From NCBI GenBank assembly GCA_003141095.1, contig PLKM01000029.1:28639-70358 (forward strand): 41,720 nt of DNA. Direction: 5' to 3'. This stretch comes from Acidimicrobiaceae bacterium (GTDB taxonomy: Bacteria; Actinomycetota; Acidimicrobiia; Acidimicrobiales; RAAP-2). Positions 25,859 to 33,428 of this stretch are shown piece by piece (positions within the stretch are counted from its first letter, which is position 1; every line of letters starts with the position of its first letter). The position numbers were made by a program, and so were the translations under genes. The notes under the pieces were generated by a model. That model was not told the DNA's origin and searched no databases. It was given only the letters and a program-made list of their open reading frames with translations.

Positions 25859-26455
25859 CTACAGCGGCAGTCGGGTGTGCTTGAACTCATTGAGTTCGGG
25901 CTGGGCCGCGATAAGGGTCACGATGGACTCGATCAGTTTGATGGAGTCCTCGGCGTCACCGGTCGGCGGCTTCATGTAGCGAACGAACGTCGCGTCGTCG
26001 CCGACGACGAAGGTGGGCACGCCGAACGCCTCAAACTTGGCGAACTTCAGAAAACTTTCGCCAATGACGGCGTGCGGGCGACGAGACGCGAGGTCATCTT
26101 TCACCAGGGCCACGTCAACGCCCAGCGGCGCGAGCACGCCCTCCAGCTCTTCCAGGGTGACCAGGCGAATCGCGCGTTCATGGCGGGCGCGGAAGAGGGC
26201 CTCGTGGACCCACAGGAAAAGCGCCGGCTGTTGATCGCGCACGGAAATACTTGCCGCGAGCGACAGTAGATCGGCGTCGTGCGCGGGGTCGTTCCATACG
26301 TCGGGGGCGCCCTCGTCCTTGTAACCCTGGCTCATGGTCCAGGGTACGAAGTTGACCGAGAACTCCGCGCCGGCGTCAAGTGCACGCAGGACGTGAAGGT
26401 GGATGTTCTTGGCGAACGGACAGCGGTAGTCGAAGGAGAGGTCGAAGGATGTCAT
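25859..26455 (-). CDS. DsbA-family thioredoxin-fold protein with a single active-site Cys
   Basis: The 198-residue protein is a DsbA-fold member without a signal peptide, so it is cytoplasmic. The active-site segment FDYRCPFAKN has Cys12 and Ala15 where DsbA has CxxC, so only one cysteine remains. The cis-Pro loop EAFGVPTFVVGDD is intact, and the C-terminus LNEFKHTR resembles mycothiol-dependent nitroreductase-like proteins. A thiol-transfer or glutathione/mycothiol S-transferase-like role is possible, as in the kappa-class and 2-hydroxychromene-carboxylate isomerases. ATG 26455 follows a TANNNT box by six bases. Confidence 0.85.
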   Translation of the reverse strand: MTSFDLSFDYRCPFAKNIHLHVLRALDAGAEFSVNFVPWTMSQGYKDEGAPDVWNDPAHDADLLSLAASISVRDQQPALFLWVHEALFRARHERAIRLVTLEELEGVLAPLGVDVALVKDDLASRRPHAVIGESFLKFAKFEAFGVPTFVVGDDATFVRYMKPPTGDAEDSIKLIESIVTLIAAQPELNEFKHTRLPL

Positions 26456-26461
26456 GGCCCC

Positions 26462-26467
26462 AGCCTA
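26462..26467 (-). promoter_or_regulatory. Putative leaderless -10 box of the DsbA-fold gene
   Basis: TAGGCT on the minus strand ends six bases before ATG 26455. It lies in the 16-base gap behind the nuclease gene, so this gene may have its own promoter. Confidence 0.4.
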
Positions 26468-26471
26468 CGGA

Positions 26472-27263
26472 TTAGCGCATGGGAACCGGTACGCCGTCAG
26501 CTCGACAGAGATCCTTGTAGGAACAGAAGCGGCACGCGTTGCTCGAGGGTGTGGCTGGAAAATCGCCATCGTCGTAGTAGCGCTTGATGCGCTCCCACGC
26601 GCCAGAGGCTGCCGAGGCGCGGGCCCTTATGACGACGTCGGTGACGTCGCGTTCTAGTGCTTCGCCTTGAGCAACGTAGAGGAGTCGAATCTTGGTGGGC
26701 GTTTCGCCCAGCTTCTCTTGACACAAGACGGCGTAGAGTTCGGCGTTCGCGAACGTCTGGGAGTCGTAGTTTCGGTTCGGCAGTCCGCCCGTCTTGTAGT
26801 CCACGATCACCAGATTCCCGTCGGCGTCACGATCGAGCCGGTCGAGAATGCCAAAGAGCGGCGTAGCACCAACGGTGACCCCGAGCCGCAGTTCAACGCC
26901 CTCGCTGTTGACGGTGCGCGGATCTTCCATCTGGAAGTACCTGGTAATGATCTCCTCGGTCTCGCCGAGCATCCGCTGCAACATGGCGTCGTCCATGGCC
27001 AGGTCCTTGCGTACATCGTCGGTGAGGATCTCGTCGATGGCGGGCGCCACGTAGTCGCGGGCTCTTTCGATGGTGCGATCTGGGGCGGGCAGTAGATAGA
27101 GCTTCTCGAAGACGAAGTGAACGAAGCGACCCTTGGCGCTGGCGTACGAGGCCGGTTGGGCGATGCGCTCAACCGACGCGTGCTGATAACGACGGGGGCA
27201 CGCCTGAAAGTCCGAAAGTCGAGAAGGCGAGAGGGACTTGGGGAGTGGCTGTTCAAATGTCAT
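26472..27263 (-). CDS. RecB/Cas4-type PD-(D/E)XK nuclease with iron-sulfur cysteines
   Basis: The 263-residue protein is a stand-alone RecB-family nuclease. The catalytic core is FGILDRLDRDADGNLVIVDYKTG, cited as a pattern, with the Asp and DYK residues of the PD-(D/E)XK fold. Cys22 (in FQACPRRYQH) and the C-terminal set Cys244, Cys247, Cys253 (CRFCSYKDLC) match the four-cysteine 4Fe-4S clamp of Cas4 and AddB. No helicase or CRISPR gene is nearby. Start ATG 27263 is used because homology (LSPSRLSDFQACPR) begins soon after it and TACGGT lies six bases upstream; the open frame extends 59 codons further without similarity. Confidence 0.88.
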   Translation of the reverse strand: MTFEQPLPKSLSPSRLSDFQACPRRYQHASVERIAQPASYASAKGRFVHFVFEKLYLLPAPDRTIERARDYVAPAIDEILTDDVRKDLAMDDAMLQRMLGETEEIITRYFQMEDPRTVNSEGVELRLGVTVGATPLFGILDRLDRDADGNLVIVDYKTGGLPNRNYDSQTFANAELYAVLCQEKLGETPTKIRLLYVAQGEALERDVTDVVIRARASAASGAWERIKRYYDDGDFPATPSSNACRFCSYKDLCRADGVPVPMR

Positions 27264-27269
27264 GGGCCA

Positions 27270-27275
27270 ACCGTA
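27270..27275 (-). promoter_or_regulatory. Putative leaderless -10 box of the RecB-type nuclease gene
   Basis: TACGGT on the minus strand ends six bases before ATG 27263. No ribosome binding site is present. Confidence 0.4.
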
Positions 27276-27342
27276 CGACACGCCTCTGACATGCTCACGA
27301 ACCTTAGGCACTCGACTGCTGGAGCGGTGGTAAAAAGGAACT

Positions 27343-27648
27343 GTGAAAAAGCGCCCCGTCGTCACTCGTCGGGGCAATCTCGTTCGCACGACGAACTGGG
27401 CGGGCGTGACCGCAGGAGACGCGGTCGTTGTGGATGGCACGAAAGAACGACGTCAAAGTTGGGTGTTCGTGGCGCATGTGCTCAATGAGGCGACGAGTGA
27501 AGAGTGGATCGAAGTTCGAGGCGGACGAATCGGTGAAGCGAAGGGTCGATCGTTTCGCCCGGAACTGATCTACCCAGCCAGCGCGAAGAAGGGCGCTCGC
27601 CTGGTGGGCCTGCCGCTCGCTCTGGCCCCGCAGCTGCCAATCCATTAA
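27343..27648 (+). CDS. Small conserved basic protein of unknown function
   Basis: The 101-residue product is basic and has no membrane segment. Its sequence (RPVVTRRGNLVRTTNWAGV, then DGTKERRQSWVFVAHVLNE, EEWIEVRGGR and SFRPELIYP) looks evolutionarily constrained and resembles small actinobacterial proteins without known function. AAAGGA before the GTG start is a good binding site. It is divergent from the nuclease gene across 79 bases. The compact beta-rich sequence with Arg/Trp pairs might bind nucleic acid, but that is speculation. Confidence 0.75.
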   Translation: MKKRPVVTRRGNLVRTTNWAGVTAGDAVVVDGTKERRQSWVFVAHVLNEATSEEWIEVRGGRIGEAKGRSFRPELIYPASAKKGARLVGLPLALAPQLPIH

Positions 27649-27970
27649 TTCCTGACTACTCGGTGGTGCTGCTTCGACGCGGCGCAAGGATGACCACTGC
27701 GAGGACGCCGGGGTCGACGACGTAACTGCGAACTTTGAAGCAGCGGTTGAGTTTCAACATTGTCAGGCGTCGTTTCATCACGGCCACCCTGCGTAACGCC
27801 AAGTTCCCTGCGAGTGTGCTCACCGACCAGTTGACGATGAGGAGTAATTGTTGTCAATGGACAGGACGCCGCCACGTTCACCCGCAGGGTGCAACGAAGC
27901 GATCCTCGGCGTCAAGGCTGGGACTTCTCGGTTCGACCACGACGACATGGGTCGATTGCCCGCGAGGATC
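27649..27970. other. 322-base stretch without a confident gene
   Basis: Between the small basic protein and the TetR gene no good gene is found. On the minus strand a frame from GTG 27823 to TAG 27656 codes for 55 residues (VSTLAGNLALRRVAVMKRR, then a CFKVRSYVVDPGVLAVVILAP stretch) and is open for eight more codons upstream. It has plausible composition but no ribosome binding site or known relatives. The plus-strand frame from 27735 has unlikely Ser/Thr/Arg-rich composition. The segment may be decayed coding DNA. Confidence 0.4.
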
Positions 27971-28564
27971 TCAGATCTCCGAGCGAACGACGGCGTTCGC
28001 GAGCACGTTGAGCGCCATGAGCCAGGACTCCGGGTTGATTGAAAGGGCGTGCTCACCCTCGAGCGCAATCTGACCGAAGAACAGCGCGTACCAGATTCGC
28101 GCAAAGGCAACTCCGCTCATCCCGTCGGCGAGAAACTTCTTCTCATAGAGCGGCTGCACTATTTCCATGATCTGCAGGCTGGTCTCTTGCTTCGCGGCGG
28201 CGATGCCGGCAGAGGCGGTCATGTTGTGATGTGCGAAGGAGATGCTTTCAATGCGAAGAATTCGCCCCTCGTCACGCTCGGGGGTCTGCGCGTCGGTGAT
28301 CATTACCTGCAAGGCTGCACGCAGCTCTTGAGCCGTTTCAACGTGGCGTAGGGGCGTCGTGAAGATCTCCGCTTGACCCAAGAGCACCTGACGGAAGCGG
28401 TGCACGATGGTCGCCGCGATGAGGTCCTCGCGGTCACTGAAGTAGCTGTAGAGGAGGGCCACAGAGATTTCCGCCACGGACGCCACTCGTTTTACGCGGA
28501 ACTGCGTCAAACCGTTCCGCTCGATCTCGAACGCCGCCGACTCCAGGATCTTGTCACGCGTCAT
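27971..28564 (-). CDS. TetR-family transcriptional regulator
   Basis: The 197-residue protein has the TetR N-terminal helix-turn-helix: ILESAAFEIERNGLTQFRVKR, quoted as a pattern, then VASVAEISVALLYSYFSDREDLI (about residues 30-52). The C-terminal ligand-binding half is helical and without recognisable ligand motifs. ATG 28564 is preferred over TTG 28600 because TATCCT ends six bases before it and the HTH starts soon after. It lies directly behind the E2 gene on the same strand and is the only regulator gene in the catabolic island, so it is the likely local regulator (inference). Confidence 0.88.
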   Translation of the reverse strand: MTRDKILESAAFEIERNGLTQFRVKRVASVAEISVALLYSYFSDREDLIAATIVHRFRQVLLGQAEIFTTPLRHVETAQELRAALQVMITDAQTPERDEGRILRIESISFAHHNMTASAGIAAAKQETSLQIMEIVQPLYEKKFLADGMSGVAFARIWYALFFGQIALEGEHALSINPESWLMALNVLANAVVRSEI

Positions 28565-28570
28565 CTCTGG

Positions 28571-28576
28571 AGGATA
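28571..28576 (-). promoter_or_regulatory. Putative leaderless -10 box of the TetR gene
   Basis: TATCCT on the minus strand ends six bases before ATG 28564, giving the regulator its own possible leaderless transcript next to the E2 stop. Confidence 0.4.
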
Positions 28577-28603
28577 CCTCTCGGGCCCGGTGTCACTCAA
28601 TGC

Positions 28604-29953
28604 TTAGAACTCCCTGCTCCAGTCACGGGTATCGAGAATCTCGGCGACGTGGCGAAGAAACCTCGCCGCGTAGGCGCCGTCGACCGCTCGATGGTCAAAC
28701 GTGAGCGCCAAGAGCCCCACCGAGTGAATGGTGATCGCCTCACTGCCGTCGGGCATCGCCACGACGACGGGCTTCCTCGCCACCCCATCCGTCGACAAGA
28801 TCGCCACCTGGGGTTGATTGATGACTGCCCCGGTGAGCAGTGTTCCAAACGGCCCAGGATTCGTGATGGTGAAGGTTCCGCCCGCCATGTCGTCCACGCC
28901 GAGCTTCTTTTCGCGCGCGCGAGTGGCGAGGCCGCGGATCCTGCGCGCGATCGAGCGGAGCGTGTCGTTGTTCGCGTGGTCAACCACCGGCACGACGAGA
29001 CCGTCGTTGTCGAGGTCCACGGCGATACCAAGATTGATGTTGTGATGGATAATGAGTTCGTTGTCGCCTACCGATGCGTTGAGATGCGGAAAAGACTGCA
29101 GCGCCTCAACCGCGGCGACCGCGATGAAGGGCAGGTAGGTGAGGCTAAAGCCCTCCTGCTCCTTAAAGGAGGCGCCGACCAGTCGCCGCACGACGTCGAC
29201 ACGTTCGTAGTCGACCTCCTTCACCATCAAGGTGTGCGCCGACGTTGCCTTCGAACGCACCATGTGCTCAGCGGTGAGTCGACGAATCTTGGTGAAGGGA
29301 ATGATCTCGTCGGGTAGATCCTGGCGCGACCTTGAGGGCGTGGTCGAAATGATGAGTTCAACGTCACGCCGGGTGATGCGCCCCTCGGGACCAGTGCCCG
29401 TCACGGAACTCTCACTGATTCTGTGGTCGCTCAACAGACGCCGCACGACGGGCGACAGCGACGGCACGCCACGACGGGGCGCCGTCTCGGAGGTGGCCTT
29501 CGCCGCGTCGATGACGTCCTGGCGGGTGATCCGTCCGCCCGGTCCGCTACCGGTCACGTCATCCGCGCTCAGATTGTGCTCTTCGAGGAGTCGGCGCACC
29601 ACGGGGGAGAGTTGTGCGCCGTCACGAACCGGTTTGTTCGCAGTCGCTCGGACCGGTGCTGGCTCTGGGGCCACGCGGTCTTTCGTCGGCTTTGTTGAAG
29701 CGGTCGCGGGAGCGCCTGGATCGCCGCCGATAACCGCGAGGACGGTGCCCACGTCGACGGTGACGCCCTCGGCGACCAAGATCGCGCTTAAGACGCCGTC
29801 AGTCTGGGCCGGTATCTCGGTGTCGACTTTGTCGGTCGACACCTCAAAGAGGGGCTCGCCGCGAACAACGACATCGCCAACGGCCTTGAACCATTTCGTC
29901 ACCGTTCCGTCGGCGACGGTTTCGCCCAGTTGGGGCATCGTGACCTCAGCCAT
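28604..29953 (-). CDS. Dihydrolipoamide acyltransferase (E2) with two subunit-binding domains
   Basis: E2 transfers the acyl group made by E1 to CoA in 2-oxoacid dehydrogenase complexes. The 449-residue protein has one lipoyl domain (residues 1-77, lipoylated Lys42 in STDKVDTE), an Ala/Pro linker, then two peripheral subunit-binding domains in tandem: LSPVVRRLLEEHNL to about residue 151 (from 115) and LSPVVRRLLSDHRI to about 202 (from 166). The catalytic domain follows and ends with FDHRAVDGAYAARFL, the active-site His motif. One binding domain is the norm. ATG 29953 is preferred over TTG 29962 because GAAGG fits it. E1 genes lie at the far end of the island, and acyl specificity cannot be read. 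Confidence 0.93.
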   Translation of the reverse strand: MAEVTMPQLGETVADGTVTKWFKAVGDVVVRGEPLFEVSTDKVDTEIPAQTDGVLSAILVAEGVTVDVGTVLAVIGGDPGAPATASTKPTKDRVAPEPAPVRATANKPVRDGAQLSPVVRRLLEEHNLSADDVTGSGPGGRITRQDVIDAAKATSETAPRRGVPSLSPVVRRLLSDHRISESSVTGTGPEGRITRRDVELIISTTPSRSRQDLPDEIIPFTKIRRLTAEHMVRSKATSAHTLMVKEVDYERVDVVRRLVGASFKEQEGFSLTYLPFIAVAAVEALQSFPHLNASVGDNELIIHHNINLGIAVDLDNDGLVVPVVDHANNDTLRSIARRIRGLATRAREKKLGVDDMAGGTFTITNPGPFGTLLTGAVINQPQVAILSTDGVARKPVVVAMPDGSEAITIHSVGLLALTFDHRAVDGAYAARFLRHVAEILDTRDWSREF

Positions 29954-29992
29954 CGCGCTCAACCTTCATGAGGTGGAATTGGCAACGTTGCA

Positions 29993-31060
29993 TCAGTTGG
30001 TCCCTCCGAGCCGCGAGGCCATCCAGTCAGCTGCGAGCGGGCGGTGCCGGTAGATCACGTTGGCGCAGCCGTGGTTGCCCTCTTCGAGCAGGATGAGCTT
30101 CGACTCGCCCCCCGCTTCGTGGGCGAGTCGCTCGCCGTCCTGCCACGGGAAGAGCCGATCCCGCTTGCCCATGATGACCAGGAGCGGTGTCGTGATCTTC
30201 GAGGCGTGGCCCTCGAGGGTCATTTCCCAGGCGCGCTTTTCGGCCTCTTCCGGCGAGGACGAAAATGACCGGACTTCGAACGCGTGGCGGGTGAGTGGAT
30301 TCAGGTCGTTCCACGCGGCGCCGAGGTTGTACGGACCCGCCAGCGCGATGGTTCCTCGAATCGGCAGGTCCGAGCTCGCCAAGCGGGCGGCGTAGAAGCC
30401 GCCGAGACTCACGCCCCAGACGCCGATGCGGTCATTGTCCACCTGGCCCATCTGGTGCAGATGGTTGATGACCGCCTCGCCAACCTTGTCCCACTCGGGA
30501 CGCACGGGCAGGGTCCATTCGGCTTCGCCCTGGCCCGGGCCGTCGAGCGCGAAGGTGGCCATGCCGCGGTCGAGAAAGGCGCGTTCGACGTCACGGAACT
30601 CCTCCTTCGTGGAATCGAGTCCGGGTATCAAAATGACCGTGGGGTGGGGGCCGTCGGTAGACGGGAATCGGAAAATCCCGACCAGCTTGGACCCCTCGAA
30701 GGCGATCTCCTCACGTGTGGCGGGTGGGTCGAAAAGGGGAAGTGCTCGGTTGAGCGCGTCCACTGCTCGAGCGTGCGCGGCTTTTGCCTGATCCAGGTCG
30801 TGAACGAAGAGGAACTTTCCAAAATGGAAATACGTGGCGGCGCGCGCGAAGAACTCGCCCGCGGAGCGCGTTCGCCCCTCGCTCAGCGCGATCTCACCGA
30901 GGGTGAGATGCTCCTCGGCCCCCGCGCACCAGGCCGAACACCAGTCGTCCCAACGCTCCAGGCTCTTCGTGATGCGGGCGTAGTCGCTCGCGTCGACACC
31001 GTTCGCGGTGAATCGCGGCTCCCAATTTGTGACAGCCGTCTCCAAAAGAACGTCGACCAT
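29993..31060 (-). CDS. Alpha/beta hydrolase, dihydroxypseudooxynicotine hydrolase-like
   Basis: The 355-residue protein has the two-part layout of 2,6-dihydroxypseudooxynicotine hydrolase and related C-C bond or ester hydrolases: an N-terminal helical cap region (residues 1-115, with an AGAEEHLTLGEIALSEGR motif) and an alpha/beta hydrolase fold. The triad is visible: Ser218 in GVSLGG, Asp301 in GKRDRLF and His330 in EGNHGCAN; the fold's GLDSTKEEF loop is also present. No signal peptide, so cytoplasmic. The ATG at 31060 has AGGGGGG upstream. It is transcribed towards the E2 gene (39-base gap) and divergently from the importer, so the two probably act on the same imported compound. Confidence 0.88.
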   Translation of the reverse strand: MVDVLLETAVTNWEPRFTANGVDASDYARITKSLERWDDWCSAWCAGAEEHLTLGEIALSEGRTRSAGEFFARAATYFHFGKFLFVHDLDQAKAAHARAVDALNRALPLFDPPATREEIAFEGSKLVGIFRFPSTDGPHPTVILIPGLDSTKEEFRDVERAFLDRGMATFALDGPGQGEAEWTLPVRPEWDKVGEAVINHLHQMGQVDNDRIGVWGVSLGGFYAARLASSDLPIRGTIALAGPYNLGAAWNDLNPLTRHAFEVRSFSSSPEEAEKRAWEMTLEGHASKITTPLLVIMGKRDRLFPWQDGERLAHEAGGESKLILLEEGNHGCANVIYRHRPLAADWMASRLGGTN

Positions 31061-31177
31061 GGCCCCCCTAGGACATCTGAATTGATGCCGATGGTAACGG
31101 ACTTGAGTGCCTCGTGGATAGGGCAGGACCTTTGAATCTTTTTCACCGGGGGTGTAAAGATTTCATGGTGTTTTGAA

Positions 31178-31206
31178 TTGACGACCACTTGCATCGTCGT
31201 TATGGT
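31178..31206 (+). promoter_or_regulatory. Sigma-70-like promoter of the importer operon
   Basis: TTGACG (31178-31183), a spacer of exactly 17 bases, then TATGGT (31201-31206). This is the best promoter match in the window. Transcription would begin near 31213, giving a leader of about 80 bases before the binding-protein ATG at 31293. Confidence 0.6.
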
Positions 31207-31214
31207 TGCCCAAT

Positions 31215-31268
31215 CACTCACCGAGTGGTCATTTCTAGAGCGAAGGCCTTTGGGGGGTTTTTCTAGAG
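31215..31268 (+). promoter_or_regulatory. Leader with inverted and direct repeats before the importer operon
   Basis: Just after the expected transcription start lies the inverted repeat CACTC-ACC-GAGTG (31215-31227). Further on TTTCTAGAG occurs twice (31232-31240 and 31260-31268), with palindromic TCTAGA cores 28 bases apart and AAGGCCTT between them. These could be operator or RNA-structure elements controlling the operon; no factor is identified. AGGGGGG just before the ATG is the ribosome binding site. Confidence 0.35.
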
Positions 31269-31292
31269 ACGCACATATGTAGGGGGGAATGT

Positions 31293-32540
31293 ATGAAAAG
31301 AAGAGGAAAACTCTTTCGCGCGTTCGGTGTGACTTCGGTCGCCGCCGCAACGGTACTGGTGATGGCAACGACGAGTGGTGCTTCGTCGAGTAGCTCCATT
31401 GCGAAAGGCGCGCCGGTAACCATCGGAATATCACTTTCGTTGTCCGGTGACTTCTCCGCGGACGGCCTGGCGTACCAACAGGGCTACAAACTGTGGGCCG
31501 CCGACGTGAACGCCTCGGGCGGGCTGCTCGGACACAAGGTTGTCTTGGACATCGTGTCTGACGCCTCCAGTCCAACTCAGGTGGTAACGAACTATCAGAA
31601 GTTGGTCTCGGTCGACCACGCAAATCTGACCTTCGGTCCGTTCTCAACGTTGCTGACGCTTCCCGCCGCCCAGACGGTGAACCGTTACGGCTACGCCATG
31701 CTCGAGGGTGCCGGCGGTGGACCATCGGTCTTCCAGGCGGGACTGAAGAACGTCTTCGACGTGACGCTGCCCGTGGCCTACGACCTGCAGCCGTTTGCAA
31801 AGTGGCTGACGTCACTTCCAGCGAGTACGCGTCCGAAGACCATTTCGTACGTGACCTCGAACGACCCGTTCACCCAGCCCGTCGTCCAGGAAGCGCAGAA
31901 GCTGATCGGCAAGAAGCTCAAGACCGTGTACAACAACGTCTTCCCCGCTGAAGCGACTGACTACACCTCCATCGCCGACGCGGTTGCCGCGGCGAAGGCG
32001 CAAGTTGTGGTTCTTGGTTCTGTTGACGTGCCGACGGTGTCGGCCTTCATGCAGGCGTTTGAGCAGGCGCACTACACGCCCGAGGCATTCGTCGCCACGG
32101 CCGGACCAGACCAGGGCGCCGCGTTCATCAACGCAGTGGGCGCTGGTAACGCCGACGGCATGATGGTGCCAAACTCGTGGTACGGCGGTTCGAAGAACCC
32201 GGCCAGCGTGAAGATGGTTGCCGAGTACGTGAAGAAGTACGGTGGCACCGCCGCCGGGGTCAACGCCGACATCGCAGAGGCCTATTCGGTTGGTCAGGTC
32301 ATGGCTCAGGCCGTGACCGCGACGAAGGGCTTTGACAACGCGAAGATCATCAAGTACCTCCACTCTGGTGTGACAATGAGCAGTGTTCAGGGTTCGGTGA
32401 AGTTCAACTCACTGGGTGAGAACACGGCCCAGACGGCCTACACCTTCCAGTGGCAGGGTTCGAAGTTCGTCGAGGTCAACCCGGTGGGCGACCCCGGCTC
32501 CTCGAAGATCCTCTTCCCGAAGCCGGCGTGGGGGAATTAA
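31293..32540 (+). CDS. Branched-chain-amino-acid-type ABC transporter substrate-binding protein
   Basis: The 415-residue protein is a HAAT-family (LivJ/K type) periplasmic-binding protein: VTIGISLSLSGDFSADGLA, then GYKLWAADVNASGGLLGHKV with the later TFGPFSTLLTLPAAQTVN segment, all typical. The N-terminus is a signal peptide (KRRGKLFRAFG, hydrophobic core to about residue 28), but there is no Cys lipobox, so a lipid anchor is not predicted. The ligand is unknown; relatives bind amino acids, amides, urea and aromatic acids. It is the first gene of the operon. Confidence 0.93.
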   Translation: MKRRGKLFRAFGVTSVAAATVLVMATTSGASSSSSIAKGAPVTIGISLSLSGDFSADGLAYQQGYKLWAADVNASGGLLGHKVVLDIVSDASSPTQVVTNYQKLVSVDHANLTFGPFSTLLTLPAAQTVNRYGYAMLEGAGGGPSVFQAGLKNVFDVTLPVAYDLQPFAKWLTSLPASTRPKTISYVTSNDPFTQPVVQEAQKLIGKKLKTVYNNVFPAEATDYTSIADAVAAAKAQVVVLGSVDVPTVSAFMQAFEQAHYTPEAFVATAGPDQGAAFINAVGAGNADGMMVPNSWYGGSKNPASVKMVAEYVKKYGGTAAGVNADIAEAYSVGQVMAQAVTATKGFDNAKIIKYLHSGVTMSSVQGSVKFNSLGENTAQTAYTFQWQGSKFVEVNPVGDPGSSKILFPKPAWGN

Positions 32541-32543
32541 CCC

Positions 32544-33428
32544 TTGAATAGCTCTGCTCTTATCCATGCCGTCATCGATGGCGTCCTGACCGGATCGGTC
32601 TACGCCCTCATGGCCACGGGGTTGACCCTCATCTTCGGAGTAATGGACATCATCAACGTGGCTCAGGGGATCTTTGTCATCCTCGGCGCTTACTTGAGTT
32701 ACGCCCTCTCCGTTCACTGGGGCATCGATCCCTTTGTTGGCTTGGTCATCACGATCCCCACGCTGTTTCTGGTGGGGATCGTGGTGGAGCGGGCGTTCAT
32801 TGGGAGGCTGAAGGGTCCGGAAAAGACCGCCATGTCGATTCTGGTCACCTACGCAATCTCTCTCGTCATTGAAGGTTCGCTGAACATGATCTTTTCGGTC
32901 AACGACGTACAGATCTCGGCGTCGTACGTGACCAAGACCTTTCGAATCTTCGGGGTCTACTTCGCCTACATCTACGTCTATGGGTTCATCCTGGCGGCGG
33001 TCTTGCTGACCGCGTTGTACCTGATGCTGTACCGGACGCGTTTCGGAGCCAGTATTCGAGCGTCCTTAGCCGACCAAACCGCCGCTGCGCTGGTCGGCAT
33101 CGACGTCAAACGAGTTTCTACTATCTGCTTCGGTATTGGCATCGCCGTCACCGCCGCCGGCGGCATGGTCTTCGGCGCCACCAACGCGTTCAACGCGAGC
33201 ACGAGCTACGACCTGATCTCTCGACTACTCGTCATCATCGTGTTGGGCGGGATGGGAAGTTTGGGCGGGGCACTGCTCGCGGGCATTCTCATGGTGACGT
33301 TGGAGGACATCGTCGGTGTGGTCTGGTCGCCGGTGTGGTCGATCATCGCCTTTTACATCGTGCTGGTCATTGTGCTTTCGTTGCGTCCCCAGGGACTCTT
33401 TGGTAAGCAGTCTGCGAGGATCGCCTAG
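32544..33428 (+). CDS. livH: Branched-chain-type ABC transporter permease (LivH-like)
   Basis: The 294-residue protein is one of the two membrane subunits of the importer. It has about eight hydrophobic segments and the LivH hallmarks GVLTGSVYALMATGLTLIFGVMDIINVAQG near the N-terminus (only the pattern is given) and VIIVLGGMGSLGGALLAGI in the loop that contacts the ATPases. Start TTG lies three bases after the binding-protein stop with GGGGG upstream. It overlaps livM by one base (TAGTG). Confidence 0.92.
   Translation: MNSSALIHAVIDGVLTGSVYALMATGLTLIFGVMDIINVAQGIFVILGAYLSYALSVHWGIDPFVGLVITIPTLFLVGIVVERAFIGRLKGPEKTAMSILVTYAISLVIEGSLNMIFSVNDVQISASYVTKTFRIFGVYFAYIYVYGFILAAVLLTALYLMLYRTRFGASIRASLADQTAAALVGIDVKRVSTICFGIGIAVTAAGGMVFGATNAFNASTSYDLISRLLVIIVLGGMGSLGGALLAGILMVTLEDIVGVVWSPVWSIIAFYIVLVIVLSLRPQGLFGKQSARIA

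Noticed and set aside
27735-28073. A 112-residue plus-strand frame overlapping the end of the TetR gene.
   Set aside because: Ser/Thr/Arg-rich composition without domain; it runs through the TetR coding sequence on the other strand.
28373-29317. A 314-residue plus-strand frame opposite the E2 gene.
   Set aside because: Its composition (Arg, His, Asp rich with no domain) is that of a shadow frame; the minus strand codes for a clear E2.
30284-31135. A 283-residue plus-strand frame opposite the alpha/beta hydrolase.
   Set aside because: No recognisable domain, and the minus strand holds a hydrolase with an intact catalytic triad.
30883-31815. A minus-strand frame crossing the importer promoter region.
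   Set aside because: It is Ser/Arg-rich nonsense that crosses the divergent promoter and the binding-protein gene.
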